Assembly (NCBI GenBank): GCA_947495055.1 | Contig: CANLXO010000011.1 | Location: 48,187 to 112,186 of the forward strand | Direction: 5' to 3' | DNA length: 64,000 bases | Origin: an uncultured Psychrobacter sp. | GTDB taxonomy: Bacteria; Pseudomonadota; Gammaproteobacteria; Pseudomonadales; Moraxellaceae | Shown: piece by piece, positions 63,308 to 64,000 of the stretch | Layout of the letters: every line of letters begins with the position of its first letter | How positions within the stretch are numbered: the first letter of the stretch is position 1 | Translations under genes and position numbers: made by a program | The notes under the pieces: generated by a model | Databases searched by the model: none | What the model was told of the DNA's origin: nothing | Seen by the model: only the letters and a program-made list of their open reading frames with translations

Positions 63308-64000
63308 TATTTTATAACCTATTTAGAATTTACATTTAAAACATTCATAAACTCAAATCTTGCGTAAGGTGCTTTTTAAGCACCGTTTATTTATTAGACT
63401 TTAGTGGTGCGTGAAACGACACCCTACAGAACCATCTTAAACCTGAATCACGCGTAGGGTGCTTTTTAAGCACTATTTATAATTCGAAAATCTCGCCAAT
63501 GGTGCGTGGAACGACACCTTACCAAACCATATTAAAATTGAATCACACGTAGGGTGCTTTCCAAGCACCGTTTGTGGTTCATAATTTCGCCAATGGTGCG
63601 TGGAACGACACCCTACAGAACCATCTTAAACCTGAATCACGCGTAGGGTGCTTTCCAAGCACCGTTCATCATTCAAAACTTCGCCAATAGTGCGTGGAAC
63701 GACACCTTACCAAACCATATTAAAATTGAATCACATGTAGGGTGCTTTCCAAGCACCGTTTGTGGTTCATAATCTCGCCAATGGTGCGTGGAACGACACT
63801 CTACAAAATCATCTTTAACTTGAATCACACGTAGGGTGCTTTCCAAGCAACGTTCATCATTCAAAACTTCGCCAATGGTGCTTGAAACGATACCTTACCA
63901 AACCATCTTAAACCTGAATCACACGTAGGGTGCTTTCCAAGCACCGTTCATCATTCAAAACTTCGCCAATAGTGCGTGGAACGACACCTTACCAAACCAT
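63308..64000. repeat. 94-bp tandem array of inverted REP palindromes
   Basis: GTAGGGT motifs start at 63454, 63549, 63643, 63737, 63831 and 63925, giving periods of 95, 94, 94, 94 and 94 bp. A diverged first unit starts near 63362. Each unit has a hairpin GGTGCTTTCCAAGCACC and a reverse-oriented partner GGTGCGTGGAACGACACC ending CCTAC, so each is an inverted REP pair. The array continues past the window end. No gene is present; the frame in the array is a by-product of the repeats. Confidence 0.9.

Noticed and set aside
63673-63864. 63-codon minus-strand frame in the repeat array
   Set aside because: It is entirely made of the 94-bp repeat, has no ribosome site, and its protein reflects the repeat units.
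1-64000. CRISPR array
   Set aside because: The only regular array (63362-64000) has whole 94-bp repeats with inverted palindromes and no variable spacers, and no cas genes are present.

Overview
The window looks like a Psychrobacter-type gammaproteobacterial chromosome (Moraxellaceae). The basis is overall protein resemblance, the gene orders leuC-leuD-leuB, petA-petB-petC followed by sspA-sspB, and apbC-dcd, moderate GC, and frequent U-tailed hairpin terminators. This assignment is an inference from recognised families; no database search was possible.

Core region, 1-36.4 kb. It opens with the 5' part of a secreted peptidoglycan-binding protein, then a minus-strand leucine operon (leuC, leuD, an intercalated lipoprotein, leuB) divergent from a LysR regulator. 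Next come putP, two paralogous FadL-type porins, slyX, the ABC-F gene uup, the cytochrome bc1 operon petABC, sspAB, and a minus-strand group dcd / hypothetical / apbC / mgtE. A ketone-body module follows (3-hydroxybutyrate dehydrogenase and two CoA-transferase subunits) divergent from a GntP-type permease. Then metG, a small membrane protein, and an ABC importer with two tandem binding lipoproteins, a permease and an ATPase. A sodium:solute symporter with a 44-residue companion protein and the tRNA genes Cys(GCA) and Leu(UAA) close this region.

Integrated element, 36772-59090. A 22.3 kb element sits in the 3' end of tRNA-Leu(UAA), bounded by a perfect 20-bp direct repeat. A P4-type tyrosine integrase lies at the left end. 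Paired ATGTACACT repeats near both ends look like integrase arm sites. The cargo next to the integrase is defence-like. One part is a four-gene operon on the plus strand (SNF2-type helicase, DUF4391 protein, type III Mod, type III Res). The other is a convergent minus-strand pair: a MoxR AAA+ ATPase with a long C-terminal repeat region, and a protein joining an LRAT-like papain fold to a vWA domain. I consider the MoxR/LRAT-vWA pair the best candidate for an undescribed system. The right part holds the mobility and replication genes (AlpA-like, Cys-rich directionality-factor-like, YqaJ exonuclease, DUF932, Cys-rich membrane protein, YagK/YfjJ Gp2-like replication protein), several followed by their own terminator, plus an unknown 362-residue gene. 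No capsid or tail genes are present, so the element resembles a satellite or island rather than a prophage.

Right flank, 59.1-64 kb. After the attR terminator there is a MITE-like inverted-repeat element, an hsdR gene without hsdM or hsdS in view, a RAYT (REP-associated transposase), and a 94-bp tandem array of inverted REP palindromes running off the window end.
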